Counted from the first letter of the stretch, positions 47,719 through 59,757 are shown. The stretch is DNA of 64,000 nucleotides from Marinobacterium profundum (GCF_001528745.1 NZ_BCNS01000207.1:86872-150871), one strand, 5' to 3'. Made by a program: numbers and translations. Notes: generated by a model from the letters alone, not told the origin.

Positions 47719-50700
47719 TCAGGGCGACGCCGAACGCATGACCGACACATCGGGATCATTCCAGTCACCGGACACGCGATAGCGAATCGATGTCACCTTT
47801 TCCAGCTTGTCACCAATGAGCTTGTCGATCAGGAACATGGCACCGGCCACCTGGGGCGCCCCCAGCAGCACCGCCGCCAGCGGTATATTACTCGTCAGCG
47901 GCAAGGTCACTTCCATTTCCTGCTCCACGGTTTCACTCAGCAGATTAAGACTACCGGTCATGGTCATGTCGGCAGAAGGCCCCTGCAGGCGCAGCGGCTC
48001 AAGCGTACGGGCCTGGCCACGCTCAAAGCGATAGCGGCCCGACAGGCTGTCGTAGGCGAGGCCACTTTTCAGCAGGTCGGAAAAATCCAGCTTGAAGCGT
48101 CGTGCCAAGCTGTTGAGGTTGAGAATACCGAAAATGCGCAGGATATTACTGGCGCCACCGCTTTCGATAATGCGCCCATCCTCCAGCCTGAAGGCCAGCT
48201 CGCCCTGCGCCTGGGCCAGTGAAATATCCCAGGGTCGGCGTAACCAGCCCAGCTGCAGATAGGCATCGGTGCTGTCAGAGGCAAGCACGCGACCGCTCCC
48301 CCAGGCCTCCAGCAGAGTAGCAATATCGCCCCCTTGCAACTTGAGGGTCAGCTCAGTACTAATGGCCGGCAGTTCGCGCCAGCTACCCTCGCCACGAACC
48401 TCAAGGCCGCCGATATGCCCCTCAATCGCTTCAATTGCCAGACGTCCCGTTTGCGGGCGCAACCCAAACTGCCAGCGCCCGAGATTGCGCGGCCCCAGAC
48501 TCAGACTGCTGATGCTGACATCCACCGCCGGCATACCACCAAGGTCGATAGGCTCGGGAGCCGCTGCCTCGACGCCCTGTGGCAAGGTCGCAGACGGGCC
48601 AGCGCTGGGCTTGGGCTCAGGCAGGTTCAGCGCCTTGACCTGCAACCGATAAGGCTGCCCTGGCTGTAGCGGCCAATCCAGGGTCGCATCCAGCTGTGCA
48701 CTCTGCACATACAACTGCCAGGGCGCAGTACCCAGATGTACACTGGCCTGAGTGAATGTCATGCCACGCACATTCAGCTCGCCAACCTGAATATCCACCG
48801 CTCGCAGCGCCAAAGGCCCATCAGTGACTGCCGCGCCCGAGCTCGCGGCGTCACCAGCAAGCCCATCCAGCCAACCCTGGGCCTGCAGGAAGGCCTCCAG
48901 CTGATCGGTGCTTAAAGACTCGATGCGTCCATCAACCCAGAGCCCGGCCGACAGCGGCAATTCCGGGCGCCCGCCACCCAGTGTCACACGGCCAAAACCC
49001 TGCAGCGGCTGCGCTATGCCGAACACGGCCCGCAAACGCTCGTCGTAGTTAAGTCGCACTGAGCCTTCATTCAACCCCACCACCACCGATAGCGGGCGAA
49101 GCTCTGCTGCCTGCTTGCCAAGAAAACCGGGCCAGGGCACCACAACCCCCACAAGATCACTGCTAATCACCAGCCGATTGCAGTCGTCAGCACCACTGCA
49201 CAACTCAAGACGGGCGTTATAGGCCGCTGTGCCGCCAAGGTCACGCAGAATATCCAGCTCGCTCCATTGCACCAGCTGAGCCATGGGCAGCTCACCGGCC
49301 AGACTCACACGGGTACGCCAGGGCTCAGTACCGGGAGTAGTGATCTGCCCCCGTACCGGCTGGCCAAGCATATTGCCATCGAGCCGCTCGCTGCGAAGGC
49401 CCTTTTCCGTGCTGTAGTGCAGATCACCATGAAGATCAGAAAATGCCAGGCGCAAGGCTTCAGACTCAAGTGTTCCATTAGCCAGGCGTGTCGCAACCGC
49501 GACACTGGGCAGCGGCTTGCCATCAAGCGGAATACTCAGTCGCAAAGCCGTCTCGGCAGGGCCGCTGAGCTTCCACTGCGCCAGCGCGTCCCCCACCAGC
49601 GGACGCAAGGGAGATTCCATCAGCAGGCGATGGATATCGGCGGCATCCCCGCCAAGCTGCCCGTCGATCTGCAAGGGGGCATCAGGTCCCTGCAAATAGA
49701 CCCGCGCATACTCGACCTGGGAGTCCATCAGCCGCCCCTCCTCCACCTCAACCAGCAGCGACTGATCACGCAGCATGACGAAAGCCTTGCTGTTGCGTAC
49801 CGCGGGCCAGCCGGGCTGATAGGCCATATCGGCCTGCTCCACATCGAAGAACATCTGCACTGTGAGTGCGACGTCATCATCCAGTCGCTTGGTTCCGCCG
49901 TGCAGCAAAAACCCGCCCTGCTGCACACGCCCGCCCTGAATAGCGCCGGCGAGCCAGTCATACAGGCCGCGCCCGACCGCGTCCGGCGGCACATAGTTGG
50001 CCGTTTGCAGCGCATCGCTGTCGGTCATGCCGATCATGAGAGTCAGTTCAGTCTGCTCTTCATGGGCATAGGGCAGACGCATGCTGAATCGCCCCGCCGC
50101 CGACACCGAGGCGTTGGTCAGGTGCAGCAGTTCGCTGCCTATCACCACGGCGTCCTGCTCCAGCGACCAGCGCACTATGCCATCGGCCTTGTCATACTCC
50201 CAGCCACGGTCGTAGAGCTCGGGGAAAAACAGCTCGAAATCGGTCGTGGCCAGATGAATACGACCGCCGCGCAGGTTCGCATCCAGCCGACCACTAACAC
50301 CGCTGACACGGGGCGCACCCCAGGCCGCCTCGCTCGAAAGACGGTCAAGATCCGCCTGCAATTCGAAGCCGCTCCAGTCGTGATTTTCCGGCCAGTTGGC
50401 GCGAAATCGCGTCAGCACACCGGTTGGCGCCAGCGGCAGCAAAGCCTCTTTAAGACCCTCGGGCAGAAAGGGCTGCAGCTGCAGCCAGTGCGCCAGCGGC
50501 GCAAGATCAATGCCGGAGCCTGCAATCTGGCCGGGCTTTAGCTCTCCGTCCTGCCAGAGCGCCTCCAGCAGCAACTGTGGCACCGCAAGCCCAGCGCCGG
50601 CACTGTTCAGCGCCAGATCATTGAGCTGCAACTGATAACGGTCACCACTGCGCAGGAGTGCAAAATCGGTGCGAGCTGCGCTGATATCAGGAAGATTCGG

Positions 50701-51588
50701 GGATGCAGCGGAGAACTCAGCCACCGCGACATTTCCCTGCAGAGTCTCCAGCCGTCCCTGCGAGAAACGCCCCCAAAACTCGGTACTGGCTCGCAGGCTA
50801 TCGATCTGAAACGGCAACAGATCCAGATTCAGCAGATCCGGGCCCAGCTCATCCAGCGACAGGTAAAAGTCATAGGGCGCATTCAGCAAATCATCGCCGC
50901 TACCGCGAGTTTCAATGGCAAAACGCACAGCCCCCTTGTCCCCCGCCGCCGGCAGTACCAGTGAGCCACCCAGTTGATGCTCGCGACTGCTGTTCTGCAA
51001 CAGCAATTCGGGGGCACGCAGCACCCGGGGGTCGCCGGATTCTGGCAGCAAAGTGAGCTGTACATCGGAAAGGGTGACTTTGGGCTGAATCATGGCCAGG
51101 CCCAGCATGCGACTCAAGGCGTCGACCTTGAGGCCAGTGTCGCCGGCATCCTCACCGGGGCCAGGTAACCAGCGACCCTCGCGCTCACGCAAGGTCAGCT
51201 GCAGGCCGCTAAGCTGCGCCTGCCGGAAGACCGGAATCAGATTGACAATAGAGGCTGGCAGGTCAAGCTCGACACTTAGATGGTCAAAACGGGCACGCAC
51301 TTCAGGCCCGGAATCGGTATCGCCAACGGTGCCAGCACCTGGATCAGCAAAAAAGCGCACGCCGCTCACTGAAAGCTGCGGCCAGCGACCGCTCCAGTGC
51401 GCGTCTATGCGCTCGATATCCAGCGGCACGCCGAGCTGCTCACTGAGCAGCACCGACAGTTGCTCGCGATATTCGCTGACTGCCGGCAGGAACTGACGCA
51501 GCAGCGTCACCAGCAGGGCCACAAGCAACAGCAGACCAGCACAGAACCAGCCCAGCCTGCCCAGCACAGACCCCAGCCTGATGTTCAC
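47719..51588 (-). CDS. yhdP: AsmA-like envelope lipid-transport protein YhdP
   Basis: 1289 residues. One N-terminal membrane anchor (WFCAGLLLLVALLVTLL) is followed by a very long beta-rich periplasmic part with a DUF3971 region and a C-terminal AsmA-like domain (LPLTSNIPLAAVLLGAPQVAGAMFLIDKLIGDKL near the end, given by position only). In E. coli YhdP, TamB and YdbH are bridge-like proteins for phospholipid transport to the outer membrane. It starts 12 bases after rng. Complete. Confidence 0.94.
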   Translation of the reverse strand: MNIRLGSVLGRLGWFCAGLLLLVALLVTLLRQFLPAVSEYREQLSVLLSEQLGVPLDIERIDAHWSGRWPQLSVSGVRFFADPGAGTVGDTDSGPEVRARFDHLSVELDLPASIVNLIPVFRQAQLSGLQLTLREREGRWLPGPGEDAGDTGLKVDALSRMLGLAMIQPKVTLSDVQLTLLPESGDPRVLRAPELLLQNSSREHQLGGSLVLPAAGDKGAVRFAIETRGSGDDLLNAPYDFYLSLDELGPDLLNLDLLPFQIDSLRASTEFWGRFSQGRLETLQGNVAVAEFSAASPNLPDISAARTDFALLRSGDRYQLQLNDLALNSAGAGLAVPQLLLEALWQDGELKPGQIAGSGIDLAPLAHWLQLQPFLPEGLKEALLPLAPTGVLTRFRANWPENHDWSGFELQADLDRLSSEAAWGAPRVSGVSGRLDANLRGGRIHLATTDFELFFPELYDRGWEYDKADGIVRWSLEQDAVVIGSELLHLTNASVSAAGRFSMRLPYAHEEQTELTLMIGMTDSDALQTANYVPPDAVGRGLYDWLAGAIQGGRVQQGGFLLHGGTKRLDDDVALTVQMFFDVEQADMAYQPGWPAVRNSKAFVMLRDQSLLVEVEEGRLMDSQVEYARVYLQGPDAPLQIDGQLGGDAADIHRLLMESPLRPLVGDALAQWKLSGPAETALRLSIPLDGKPLPSVAVATRLANGTLESEALRLAFSDLHGDLHYSTEKGLRSERLDGNMLGQPVRGQITTPGTEPWRTRVSLAGELPMAQLVQWSELDILRDLGGTAAYNARLELCSGADDCNRLVISSDLVGVVVPWPGFLGKQAAELRPLSVVVGLNEGSVRLNYDERLRAVFGIAQPLQGFGRVTLGGGRPELPLSAGLWVDGRIESLSTDQLEAFLQAQGWLDGLAGDAASSGAAVTDGPLALRAVDIQVGELNVRGMTFTQASVHLGTAPWQLYVQSAQLDATLDWPLQPGQPYRLQVKALNLPEPKPSAGPSATLPQGVEAAAPEPIDLGGMPAVDVSISSLSLGPRNLGRWQFGLRPQTGRLAIEAIEGHIGGLEVRGEGSWRELPAISTELTLKLQGGDIATLLEAWGSGRVLASDSTDAYLQLGWLRRPWDISLAQAQGELAFRLEDGRIIESGGASNILRIFGILNLNSLARRFKLDFSDLLKSGLAYDSLSGRYRFERGQARTLEPLRLQGPSADMTMTGSLNLLSETVEQEMEVTLPLTSNIPLAAVLLGAPQVAGAMFLIDKLIGDKLEKVTSIRYRVSGDWNDPDVSVMRSASP

Positions 51589-51600
51589 GCCGCGCTCCGT

Positions 51601-53070
51601 TTAGCGCAGCACGACGTCGAACTGCTCTGGACTGTAGAGCGTTTCGACCTGAAAACGAATGGTTTTGCCGATAAAGGCCTCAAGCTCCGCCAGATGCTCG
51701 GATGCATCGTCCAGCAGATAATCCACCACCGTCTGGGCTCCAAGCACCAGGTAGGAATCGGTATCGTAAGCGCGATGCTGACGCAGGATTTCACGGAAAA
51801 TATCGTAGCAGACGGTTTCTGCCGTCTTGATCATGCCCCGTCCCTGACACTGGGAACAGGCATCGCACAACACCTGTTCGAGACTTTCCCGGGTGCGCTT
51901 GCGGGTCATTTCGACCAGACCCAGCTCAGAGACACCGGTGACCTTGCACTTGGCGTGATCTTTTTCCAGCACCCGTTCCAGCGTCCGCAACACCTGACGC
52001 TGATGGTCGGAATCTTCCATATCGATAAAATCGATAATGATAATGCCGCCGAGGTTACGCAAGCGCAGCTGACGCCCGATGGCAGTGGCCGCCTCCAGGT
52101 TAGTCTTGAAGATGGTTTCTTCCAGATTACGGTGACCAACAAAGCCGCCAGTGTTGATATCCACCGTGGTCATGGCTTCGGTCTGATCAAAAATCAGATA
52201 ACCACCGGATTTCAACTCGACCTTGCGTCCCAGGCCACGCTTGATTTCCTCTTCCACATTGAACAGATCGAATATCGGGCGCTCACCGGGGTAGTACTCC
52301 AGCTTGTGCTGAATTTCCGGCACCAGCGCCTGCACGAACTCCTGCGCCTTCTGGTAAGTCTCACGCGAATCAATACGAATGCGTTCGACACCGGCATGGG
52401 CCATGTCCCGCAGCGCCCGCATATTCAGCGGCAGGTCTTCATACACGATTTCCGGCAGACCGGCGCCCTTGATCTTGTCCTGTATGGCACCCCACAGGCG
52501 GTACAGGAACAGCAGGTCGGCGCGCAGCTCGGTTTCGTTGGCACCTTCCGCCACTGTGCGCAAAATGAAGCCGCCACGGCTTTCCTCACCCGCCTCTTCA
52601 GCCAGCGAGTCAATCAGGCTGCGCAGACGATCGCGCTCTTCATTATCCTCAATTCGCTGGGACACACCTATGTGCTCGTTGCCGGGCATATACACCAGAT
52701 AACGAGACGGAATGGACAGGTGAGTGGTCAGACGCGCACCCTTGGTGCCGATCGGGTCCTTGGTCACCTGGACCAGCAGGCCCTGACCCTCACGCAACAC
52801 CTGGGCGATTGAGGTATTGCTGCGCTCCTCCGCCGTGGCGGACTGGCCCAGCACTTCCTCAACATGTATGAAGGCCGCACGCTCCAGCCCGATATCGACA
52901 AAGGCTGCCTGCATGCCAGGCAGTACGCGTACCACCTTGCCATTATAGATGTTACCCACAAGACCGCGGCGCTTGGCCCGCTCGATGTAGAGTTCCTGCG
53001 GGACACCGTTCTCGATCACCGCTACGCGGGTCTCCATTGGCGTAAAGTTGATCAGAATTTCTTCGCCCAT
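51601..53070 (-). CDS. rng: Ribonuclease G
   Basis: 489 residues, the same length as E. coli RNase G. It has an S1 RNA-binding region (GNIYNGKVVRVLPGMQAAFVDIG, residues 36-58), the catalytic Asp region IIIDFIDMED near 303 and a cysteine cluster CDACSQC used for zinc-linked dimers. It matures the 5' end of 16S rRNA and degrades some mRNAs. ATG at 53070 was preferred over a GTG one codon upstream. It lies between maf and yhdP. Confidence 0.97.
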   Translation of the reverse strand: MGEEILINFTPMETRVAVIENGVPQELYIERAKRRGLVGNIYNGKVVRVLPGMQAAFVDIGLERAAFIHVEEVLGQSATAEERSNTSIAQVLREGQGLLVQVTKDPIGTKGARLTTHLSIPSRYLVYMPGNEHIGVSQRIEDNEERDRLRSLIDSLAEEAGEESRGGFILRTVAEGANETELRADLLFLYRLWGAIQDKIKGAGLPEIVYEDLPLNMRALRDMAHAGVERIRIDSRETYQKAQEFVQALVPEIQHKLEYYPGERPIFDLFNVEEEIKRGLGRKVELKSGGYLIFDQTEAMTTVDINTGGFVGHRNLEETIFKTNLEAATAIGRQLRLRNLGGIIIIDFIDMEDSDHQRQVLRTLERVLEKDHAKCKVTGVSELGLVEMTRKRTRESLEQVLCDACSQCQGRGMIKTAETVCYDIFREILRQHRAYDTDSYLVLGAQTVVDYLLDDASEHLAELEAFIGKTIRFQVETLYSPEQFDVVLR

Positions 53071-53191
53071 CACTTACCGCCTGCTCCTTCGACTCTCAGT
53101 TAAGCTGACCGTGAAACCGATCTCCTGATCGGCTTACTGCCCGGCCGGGCCCCATGACCCTTGTCGCGCATCTGCGCACGCATATTCTCTA

Positions 53192-53776
53192 TTATGCAGC
53201 ACTGTACCAGAGCGGCACGTCAAACTGTGTCAGTAACTGTGCAGTTTCGGCCAAAGGCAAACCCACCACCGACGAATAACTGCCATTGATGGCCGTCACG
53301 AAAACTGCACCCAGCCCCTGAATCGCATAAGCACCCGCCTTGTCCAGCGGCTCCCCACTGGCCCAGTAACGCCGGCACTGGGCCTCGTCCAGTACGCGAA
53401 ACTCCACCTCGGTGGTCACGACGCGCGCCTCGGCCCGGTGTTCATCCACCAGCGCGACACCGGTCATTACCTGATGGCGTCGCCCCGACAGCAACAGCAG
53501 CATGCGCACCGCATCCTCTTCATCGCAGGGCTTGCCCAGTATTTCATCGCCACAGACCACCGCAGTATCAGATCCCAGCGCCGGACAGCGACCACCGCTC
53601 AGGTCAAAGCCGGCCTGTGCCTTTTCAAGCGCCAGCCGGCGCACATAGCTCTGTGGTGCTTCTCCCGGCAACAGCTGCTCGGGCAAATGGGGCGCACAGA
53701 CCTCGAAGGCAACACCAATCTGCGTCAGCAGCTCACTGCGCCGCGGTGATGCGGAGGCCAGAATCAGGCTTGTCAT
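53192..53776 (-). CDS. maf: Maf family nucleoside triphosphate pyrophosphatase (YhdE-like)
   Basis: 194 residues. LILASASPRRSELLTQIG at the N-terminus is the Maf signature; LGSDTAVVCGDEILGKP near 68 and YAIQGLGAVFVTAINGSYSSVVGLPL complete the active site. It hydrolyses dTTP, UTP and some modified nucleotides; the subfamily next to mreBCD-rng is the YhdE type. Between mreD and rng. Confidence 0.95.
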   Translation of the reverse strand: MTSLILASASPRRSELLTQIGVAFEVCAPHLPEQLLPGEAPQSYVRRLALEKAQAGFDLSGGRCPALGSDTAVVCGDEILGKPCDEEDAVRMLLLLSGRRHQVMTGVALVDEHRAEARVVTTEVEFRVLDEAQCRRYWASGEPLDKAGAYAIQGLGAVFVTAINGSYSSVVGLPLAETAQLLTQFDVPLWYSAA

Positions 53777-53841
53777 GGTGATACAGAATTCCCTTGAATG
53801 GCACCGCCAGGCAACATTGTATAGCCCAGACGGGACTGCCG

Positions 53842-54330
53842 TCAGGTTACCCGGAAGGTACGTCTAATGCTACGCAGCAGCACAAAGACGCAGGGCCAGA
53901 GTACCGCACTCACCAGGGACGGCAACATGAACATCAGGTTGTCCCGGGTGTTGCCGGCAATGGACTGCATCCAGTGAAAGGTCAGTTGGTTGATACCCAC
54001 CAGCACCAGCACCATCATGGCCTGTTTCCATAACGGAAACATGCGCAGACGCTGATGAATGAGCAGGGTCAGAAAGGCAATCAGAGTTAGTGCCAGTGCA
54101 TTAAGCCCCAGGGCGCTGCCCTTGAGCAGATCCAGCGTCAGGCCGAGCATCCAGGCGGTGCCTATGCTCACCCGGTGTGGCAAGGCCAGTACCCAGTAAA
54201 TCAGGATCATGGGCACCCACTCTGGACGTACCCACTCGAACTGCACCGGTAGCGGCAGCTGACTCAGGGTCAGACCTATAAGAAAAGTCCCGATGATAAT
54301 CAGAAAGCCGCCGGAACGCACCTCACTCAT
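53842..54330 (-). CDS. mreD: Rod shape-determining protein MreD
   Basis: 162 residues with about five hydrophobic segments; FEWVRPEWVPMILIYWVLALPHRVSIGTAW (by position about 30-60) and LTLDLLKGSALG are family segments. It is a partner of MreB and MreC in the rod-shape elongation complex. It overlaps the mreC end by eight bases. The family is poorly conserved, but the context is clear. Confidence 0.93.
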   Translation of the reverse strand: MSEVRSGGFLIIIGTFLIGLTLSQLPLPVQFEWVRPEWVPMILIYWVLALPHRVSIGTAWMLGLTLDLLKGSALGLNALALTLIAFLTLLIHQRLRMFPLWKQAMMVLVLVGINQLTFHWMQSIAGNTRDNLMFMLPSLVSAVLWPCVFVLLRSIRRTFRVT

Positions 54331-55183
54331 CGAGAGCCCCGGCCACCGGTGGCTCCAGAGGAAGCTCCCGGGGCCCGCGTACCAGCAACAGATGCCGGCT
54401 CTTGTCCAGCCGCGCCGTAGGCTTGGCCGTTACCAGCGAAAAAGGCCGACCCGGGTCACGAATCACACCAGTGACCACAGCCACGGGATAACCCCGCGGG
54501 AAGCGTCCACCCAGGCCCGAACTGATCAGCAGATCGCCTTCACGCACGTCGGCGGTATCAGGCACATGCTCAAGTTCGATTTCGTCGTAGACACCCTTGC
54601 CCAGCGCAATGGCACGCAGGCCGTTGCGGTTAATTTCCACCGGAATGGCATGGCGAGCATCGGTAATCATCATGACGCGACTGGTATAGTGACTGGCCTC
54701 AACCACCTGACCGATCACGCCACCGGCATCCAGCACGGCCTGCCCAATATAGGCGCGATCCTCGGCACCGCGGTTGATGATCACCTGATGCAGGAAGGGG
54801 TCTGGATTAACGCCTATCAGCTCGGCCAGCATGACCTGGTCTTTGACCCGTTCTTTGCCATCAAGCAGCTCACGCAGGCGCAGATTCTCGGCCGTCAGGG
54901 CAGCGATCTGCTGCACCTTGCGCTCCAGCAGCAAAGCTTCGGATTTGAGGCGCTCGTTTTCCTTCAGCAGGGTCGTGCGATCCACCAGCACACCGGACAA
55001 ATCGTCCGCCAGCCGTCCGGGCACGTCGACCATCCATTGCAGGGGCGTAATCAGAAGGGACAGATAGCCGCGTGCATCGCGCATCTTTGACCAGTTGAGG
55101 TCGGCGATGATGAGCAGTAACGCCATCAGCACCAGCACAACAAAGAGGGCACGGGGCGACCCGCCCCTGAAAATCAGCTTAAT
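54323..55183 (-). CDS. mreC: Rod shape-determining protein MreC, probable AUU start
   Basis: 286 residues if translated from ATT at 55183. The frame from 55183 reads (M)KLIFRGGSPRALFVV, matching the usual MreC start (E. coli MKPIFSRGPS), while no ATG, GTG or TTG occurs in frame between the upstream stop (near 55246) and the GTG at 55138. A good GAGAGG site lies six bases upstream of ATT; none precedes the GTG. The GTG start would remove the N-terminal 15 residues before the membrane helix. A coiled coil (about 60-105) and the beta-rich MreC core follow. MreC organises the elongasome with MreB, MreD and PBP2. A sequencing error at this codon is the alternative. Confidence 0.9.
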   Translation of the reverse strand: MKLIFRGGSPRALFVVLVLMALLLIIADLNWSKMRDARGYLSLLITPLQWMVDVPGRLADDLSGVLVDRTTLLKENERLKSEALLLERKVQQIAALTAENLRLRELLDGKERVKDQVMLAELIGVNPDPFLHQVIINRGAEDRAYIGQAVLDAGGVIGQVVEASHYTSRVMMITDARHAIPVEINRNGLRAIALGKGVYDEIELEHVPDTADVREGDLLISSGLGGRFPRGYPVAVVTGVIRDPGRPFSLVTAKPTARLDKSRHLLLVRGPRELPLEPPVAGALDE

Positions 55184-55251
55184 GGGACACCTCTCGGCGG
55201 ATGCCGCAGTGTCCCGGCTGGGTTGAAAAGACTGAGCAGAGCATCAAACCA

Positions 55252-56364
<1,113 letters not shown>

Positions 56365-56454
56365 TTAGAGCAAGGAACAAATATGTTAACTTAGCCGTCT
56401 TCCCCAGCACCGCCGAGTGCCGAAAACCTTAAAAAAATCATTGAGAACTGCAAC

Positions 56455-56742
56455 ATGGCTCTAGAGCGTTCCGACGTGGAAAAAATCGCCCACCTGGCGC
56501 GGCTGCAAATCCGTGATGAAGAAGTCCCGGGCTACACCCAAACGCTATCCGATATCCTTGCCCTGGTTGATCAGCTGCAGGCCACCGACACCACCGACGT
56601 GGAGCCCATGGCCCACCCGCTGGACGCCGTGCAGCGCCTGCGCGCCGATGTTGTCAGCGAAACCAACCAGCGCGAACAGCTGCAAAGCGTCGCACCTGCG
56701 GTGGAAAACGGCCTGTTCCTGGTTCCCAGGGTTATCGAGTAA
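56455..56742 (+). CDS. gatC: Aspartyl/glutamyl-tRNA amidotransferase subunit C
   Basis: 95 residues, with [12 protein letters not shown] near the N-terminus and the [17 protein letters not shown] segment near residue 45. GatC stabilises GatA in the GatCAB complex that converts Glu-tRNA(Gln) and Asp-tRNA(Asn) to the amidated forms. It opens gatCAB and ends 40 bases before gatA. Confidence 0.97.
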   Translation: MALERSDVEKIAHLARLQIRDEEVPGYTQTLSDILALVDQLQATDTTDVEPMAHPLDAVQRLRADVVSETNQREQLQSVAPAVENGLFLVPRVIE

Positions 56743-56782
56743 GCACCGCCACGTTCCGAATTTGTGAAGGATACCCAACCCC

Positions 56783-58240
56783 ATGTTTGACAAGACACTG
56801 GCCGAACTGGCCGGCGGACTGGCCGCAGGTGATTTCAGCAGCCTTGAGCTGACCGAATCCTGCCTCGGCCGCATCAAGTCTCAGGATGCCGCCTACAACA
56901 GCTTTATTACCGTCACCGAAGAACTGGCCCTGAGCCAGGCCCGAGCGGCGGACAGCCTGCGCGCCGCCGGCAAAGCCGGTATTTTCACCGGCCTGCCACT
57001 GGCTCACAAAGATATTTTCTGCACCCAGGGCGTTCGCACCAGCTGCGCCTCGCGCATGCTCGACAACTTCATTGCGCCTTATGACGCCACCCTGGTGCGC
57101 AAGTTCAATGACGCCGGCGCCGTGACACTCGGCAAAACCAACATGGACGAATTCGCCATGGGTTCGTCCAACGAGTCGAGCTTCTATGGCCCATCGCGCA
57201 ACCCCTGGGACACCGACCGTGTTCCCGGCGGCTCGTCCGGCGGCTCGGCCGCGGCTATCGCCGCCCGCCTGGTACCGGCCGCCACCGGCACCGACACCGG
57301 CGGCTCCATCCGTCAGCCCGCAGCCCTGTGCGGCATTACCGGCCTCAAGCCCACCTATGGCCGGGTATCACGCTACGGCATGATCGCCTTTGCCTCCTCG
57401 CTGGACCAGGCAGGCCCCATGGCTCGCACCGCCGAAGATGCCGCCCTTATGCTTAACGTCATGGCCGGCTTTGATCCCATGGACTCCACCTGCGTCGAGC
57501 GTGAAGTTCCGGATTACAGCGCCAGCCTGAACGACAGCCTCGAAGGCCTGCGCATCGGCCTGCCGAAGGAATACTTCGCCGATAACCTGAATCCTGCCAT
57601 CGCCGAACAGGTACAGAACGCGATTCGCGAGTTTGAAAAGCTCGGCGCCAGTGTCAGGGAAATCAGCCTGCCCAATACGGCGCTGGCGGTACCGGCCTAC
57701 TACATCATCGCCCCGGCCGAAGCCTCCACCAATCTGTCCCGTTTTGATGGCGTACGCTACGGCTACCGTTGCGACAACCCCGTCGATCTGGAAGATCTGT
57801 ACAAGCGTAGCCGCGGCGAAGGCTTTGGCGACGAGGTCAAGCGCCGCATCATGGTGGGCACCTATGCGCTGTCTGCCGGTTACTACGACGCCTACTACCG
57901 CAAGGCACAGCAGGCACGCCGCCTGATTCAGCAGGACTTTATCCAGGCCCTGTCCGAGGTCGATGTCATCATGGGCCCGACCACGCCGCAGCCAGCCTTT
58001 CGCATCGGCGAGAAGTCCTCGGATCCGGTACAGATGTACATGGAAGACATCTATACGCTGGCGCTGAACCTGGCGGGACTGCCCGGCATGTCCGTACCCT
58101 GTGGCCTGGCCCAGGGACTGCCGGTAGGACTGCAGATTATCGGTAACTACTTTAGCGAGGCAAAATTGCTCAATGTCGCGCACCGCTTCCAGCAGGCGAC
58201 CGACTGGCACACACTGGCACCAGCGAGCATCAAGGGGTAA
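56783..58240 (+). CDS. gatA: Aspartyl/glutamyl-tRNA amidotransferase subunit A
   Basis: 485 residues. The amidase triad is intact: Lys in LPLAHKDIF near 78, the cis-Ser in [11 protein letters not shown] near 153 and the nucleophile Ser in [11 protein letters not shown] near 177. It releases ammonia from glutamine for GatB. gatB begins six bases after the stop. Complete and ordinary. Confidence 0.99.
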   Translation: MFDKTLAELAGGLAAGDFSSLELTESCLGRIKSQDAAYNSFITVTEELALSQARAADSLRAAGKAGIFTGLPLAHKDIFCTQGVRTSCASRMLDNFIAPYDATLVRKFNDAGAVTLGKTNMDEFAMGSSNESSFYGPSRNPWDTDRVPGGSSGGSAAAIAARLVPAATGTDTGGSIRQPAALCGITGLKPTYGRVSRYGMIAFASSLDQAGPMARTAEDAALMLNVMAGFDPMDSTCVEREVPDYSASLNDSLEGLRIGLPKEYFADNLNPAIAEQVQNAIREFEKLGASVREISLPNTALAVPAYYIIAPAEASTNLSRFDGVRYGYRCDNPVDLEDLYKRSRGEGFGDEVKRRIMVGTYALSAGYYDAYYRKAQQARRLIQQDFIQALSEVDVIMGPTTPQPAFRIGEKSSDPVQMYMEDIYTLALNLAGLPGMSVPCGLAQGLPVGLQIIGNYFSEAKLLNVAHRFQQATDWHTLAPASIKG

Positions 58241-58246
58241 GGCACG

Positions 58247-59701
58247 ATGGAATGGGAAACAGTAATCGGGCTGGAAATTCACGTTCAGCTCGCCACCAAA
58301 ACCAAGATCTTTTCCGGCTCCAGTACCGCCTTCGGTGCCGAGCCCAACACCCAGGCCAGCGCCGTCGACCTGGCGCTGCCGGGCACACTACCGGTCTTCA
58401 ATGAAAACGCCCTGCGCATGGCTGTGATGTTCGGCCTGGCCATAGACGCCGAAATTGGCAAGCGCTCGGTATTCGAGCGCAAGAACTACTTCTACCCCGA
58501 CCTGCCCAAAGGCTACCAGACCACCCAGCTGGCAGAACCCGTGGTGGGCCGCGGCCATGTGGATATCGAACTGGCCGATGGCCGCATCCAGCAGGTACGC
58601 ATTCACCATGCGCACCTGGAAGAGGACGCCGGCAAGTCGCTGCATGAAGACTTTCACGGCATGACCGGCATCGACCTGAACCGCGCCGGCACGCCGCTGA
58701 TTGAAATTGTCACCGAGCCAGACATGCGCAACGCCGAGGAAGCCGTGGCCTTTGCCCGCAAGCTGCACTCGCTGGTGACGTCTTTGGGTATCTGCGACGG
58801 CAACATGGCCGAAGGTTCGCTGCGCTTTGACGTCAACGTATCCGTACGCCCCAAAGGCACCGAAACCCTGGGCACCCGTACCGAGACCAAGAACCTCAAC
58901 TCCTTCCGCTTTATGGAAGAAGCCATTGAGCTTGAAGTCGAACGTCAGATCGACGTAATTGAAGGCGGCGGCGAAATCCGCCAGGAAACCCGCCTCTACA
59001 ACGGCGACACCAAGGTGGCCCGCGCCATGCGCAGCAAGGAAGAAGCCAACGACTACCGCTACTTTCCCTGCCCGGATCTGCTGCCCATCGTTATCGACGA
59101 TGCCTATATCGAAGCCGTGCGCGCCACCCTGCCGATTCTGCCAGCACAGTGGAAAGCCACTTTCGTCGAGCAGTACGGCCTGTCGGAGTACGACGCCAGC
59201 GTACTGTCGTCCAACAATGTACAGGCAGCCTACTATGACCAGGTTGCCAAGAGCTGCGGTGACGGCAAGCTGGCCGCCAACTGGGTTATGGGCGAGTTGG
59301 CCCGGCTGCTGAACCAGCACGACACCGACATCAAGGCATCCCCGGTCAGCGCAGAACAGCTTGGCGGCCTGCTCACGCGCATCAAGGACGACACCATCTC
59401 CGGCAATATCGCCAAGAAGGTGTTCGAAGCCATGTGGCTTGAAGGCGGCAGCGCCGACGAGATCATCGACGCCAAGGGCCTGAAACAGGTGACAGACAGC
59501 GGCGCCATCGAAGGCATCGTTGATCAGGTGATCGCCAGCAGTGACAAGCAGGTGGAACAGTACAAGGCGGCCGAACCCGACAAGCGCGGCAAGATGCTGG
59601 GCTTCTTTATGGGCCAGGTGATGAAAGCCAGCGGCGGCAAGGCCAACCCCGGCGCCGTGACCGGCATTCTGAAGCAGAAACTCGACGCTCTGTGCGACTA
59701 G
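58247..59701 (+). CDS. gatB: Aspartyl/glutamyl-tRNA amidotransferase subunit B
   Basis: 484 residues: [22 protein letters not shown] at the start (by position), [14 protein letters not shown] near 82 and the C-terminal YqeY-like domain. It binds tRNA and performs phosphorylation and amidation of the misacylated residue. It is followed at once by an 11-bp hairpin, closing the operon. Confidence 0.98.
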   Translation: MEWETVIGLEIHVQLATKTKIFSGSSTAFGAEPNTQASAVDLALPGTLPVFNENALRMAVMFGLAIDAEIGKRSVFERKNYFYPDLPKGYQTTQLAEPVVGRGHVDIELADGRIQQVRIHHAHLEEDAGKSLHEDFHGMTGIDLNRAGTPLIEIVTEPDMRNAEEAVAFARKLHSLVTSLGICDGNMAEGSLRFDVNVSVRPKGTETLGTRTETKNLNSFRFMEEAIELEVERQIDVIEGGGEIRQETRLYNGDTKVARAMRSKEEANDYRYFPCPDLLPIVIDDAYIEAVRATLPILPAQWKATFVEQYGLSEYDASVLSSNNVQAAYYDQVAKSCGDGKLAANWVMGELARLLNQHDTDIKASPVSAEQLGGLLTRIKDDTISGNIAKKVFEAMWLEGGSADEIIDAKGLKQVTDSGAIEGIVDQVIASSDKQVEQYKAAEPDKRGKMLGFFMGQVMKASGGKANPGAVTGILKQKLDALCD

Positions 59702-59709
59702 AGCCCGCC

Positions 59710-59743
59710 AGGCCCGGGCATTGCCACCGCAGTGCCCGGGCCT
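59710..59743 (+). terminator. Hairpin after gatB
   Basis: AGGCCCGGGCA and TGCCCGGGCCT form a perfect 11-bp stem with a 12-base loop, nine bases after gatB and 15 before the next start codon. No T tract follows, so it may only attenuate. Confidence 0.6.
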
Positions 59744-59757
59744 GAGCCCTCAACTCA

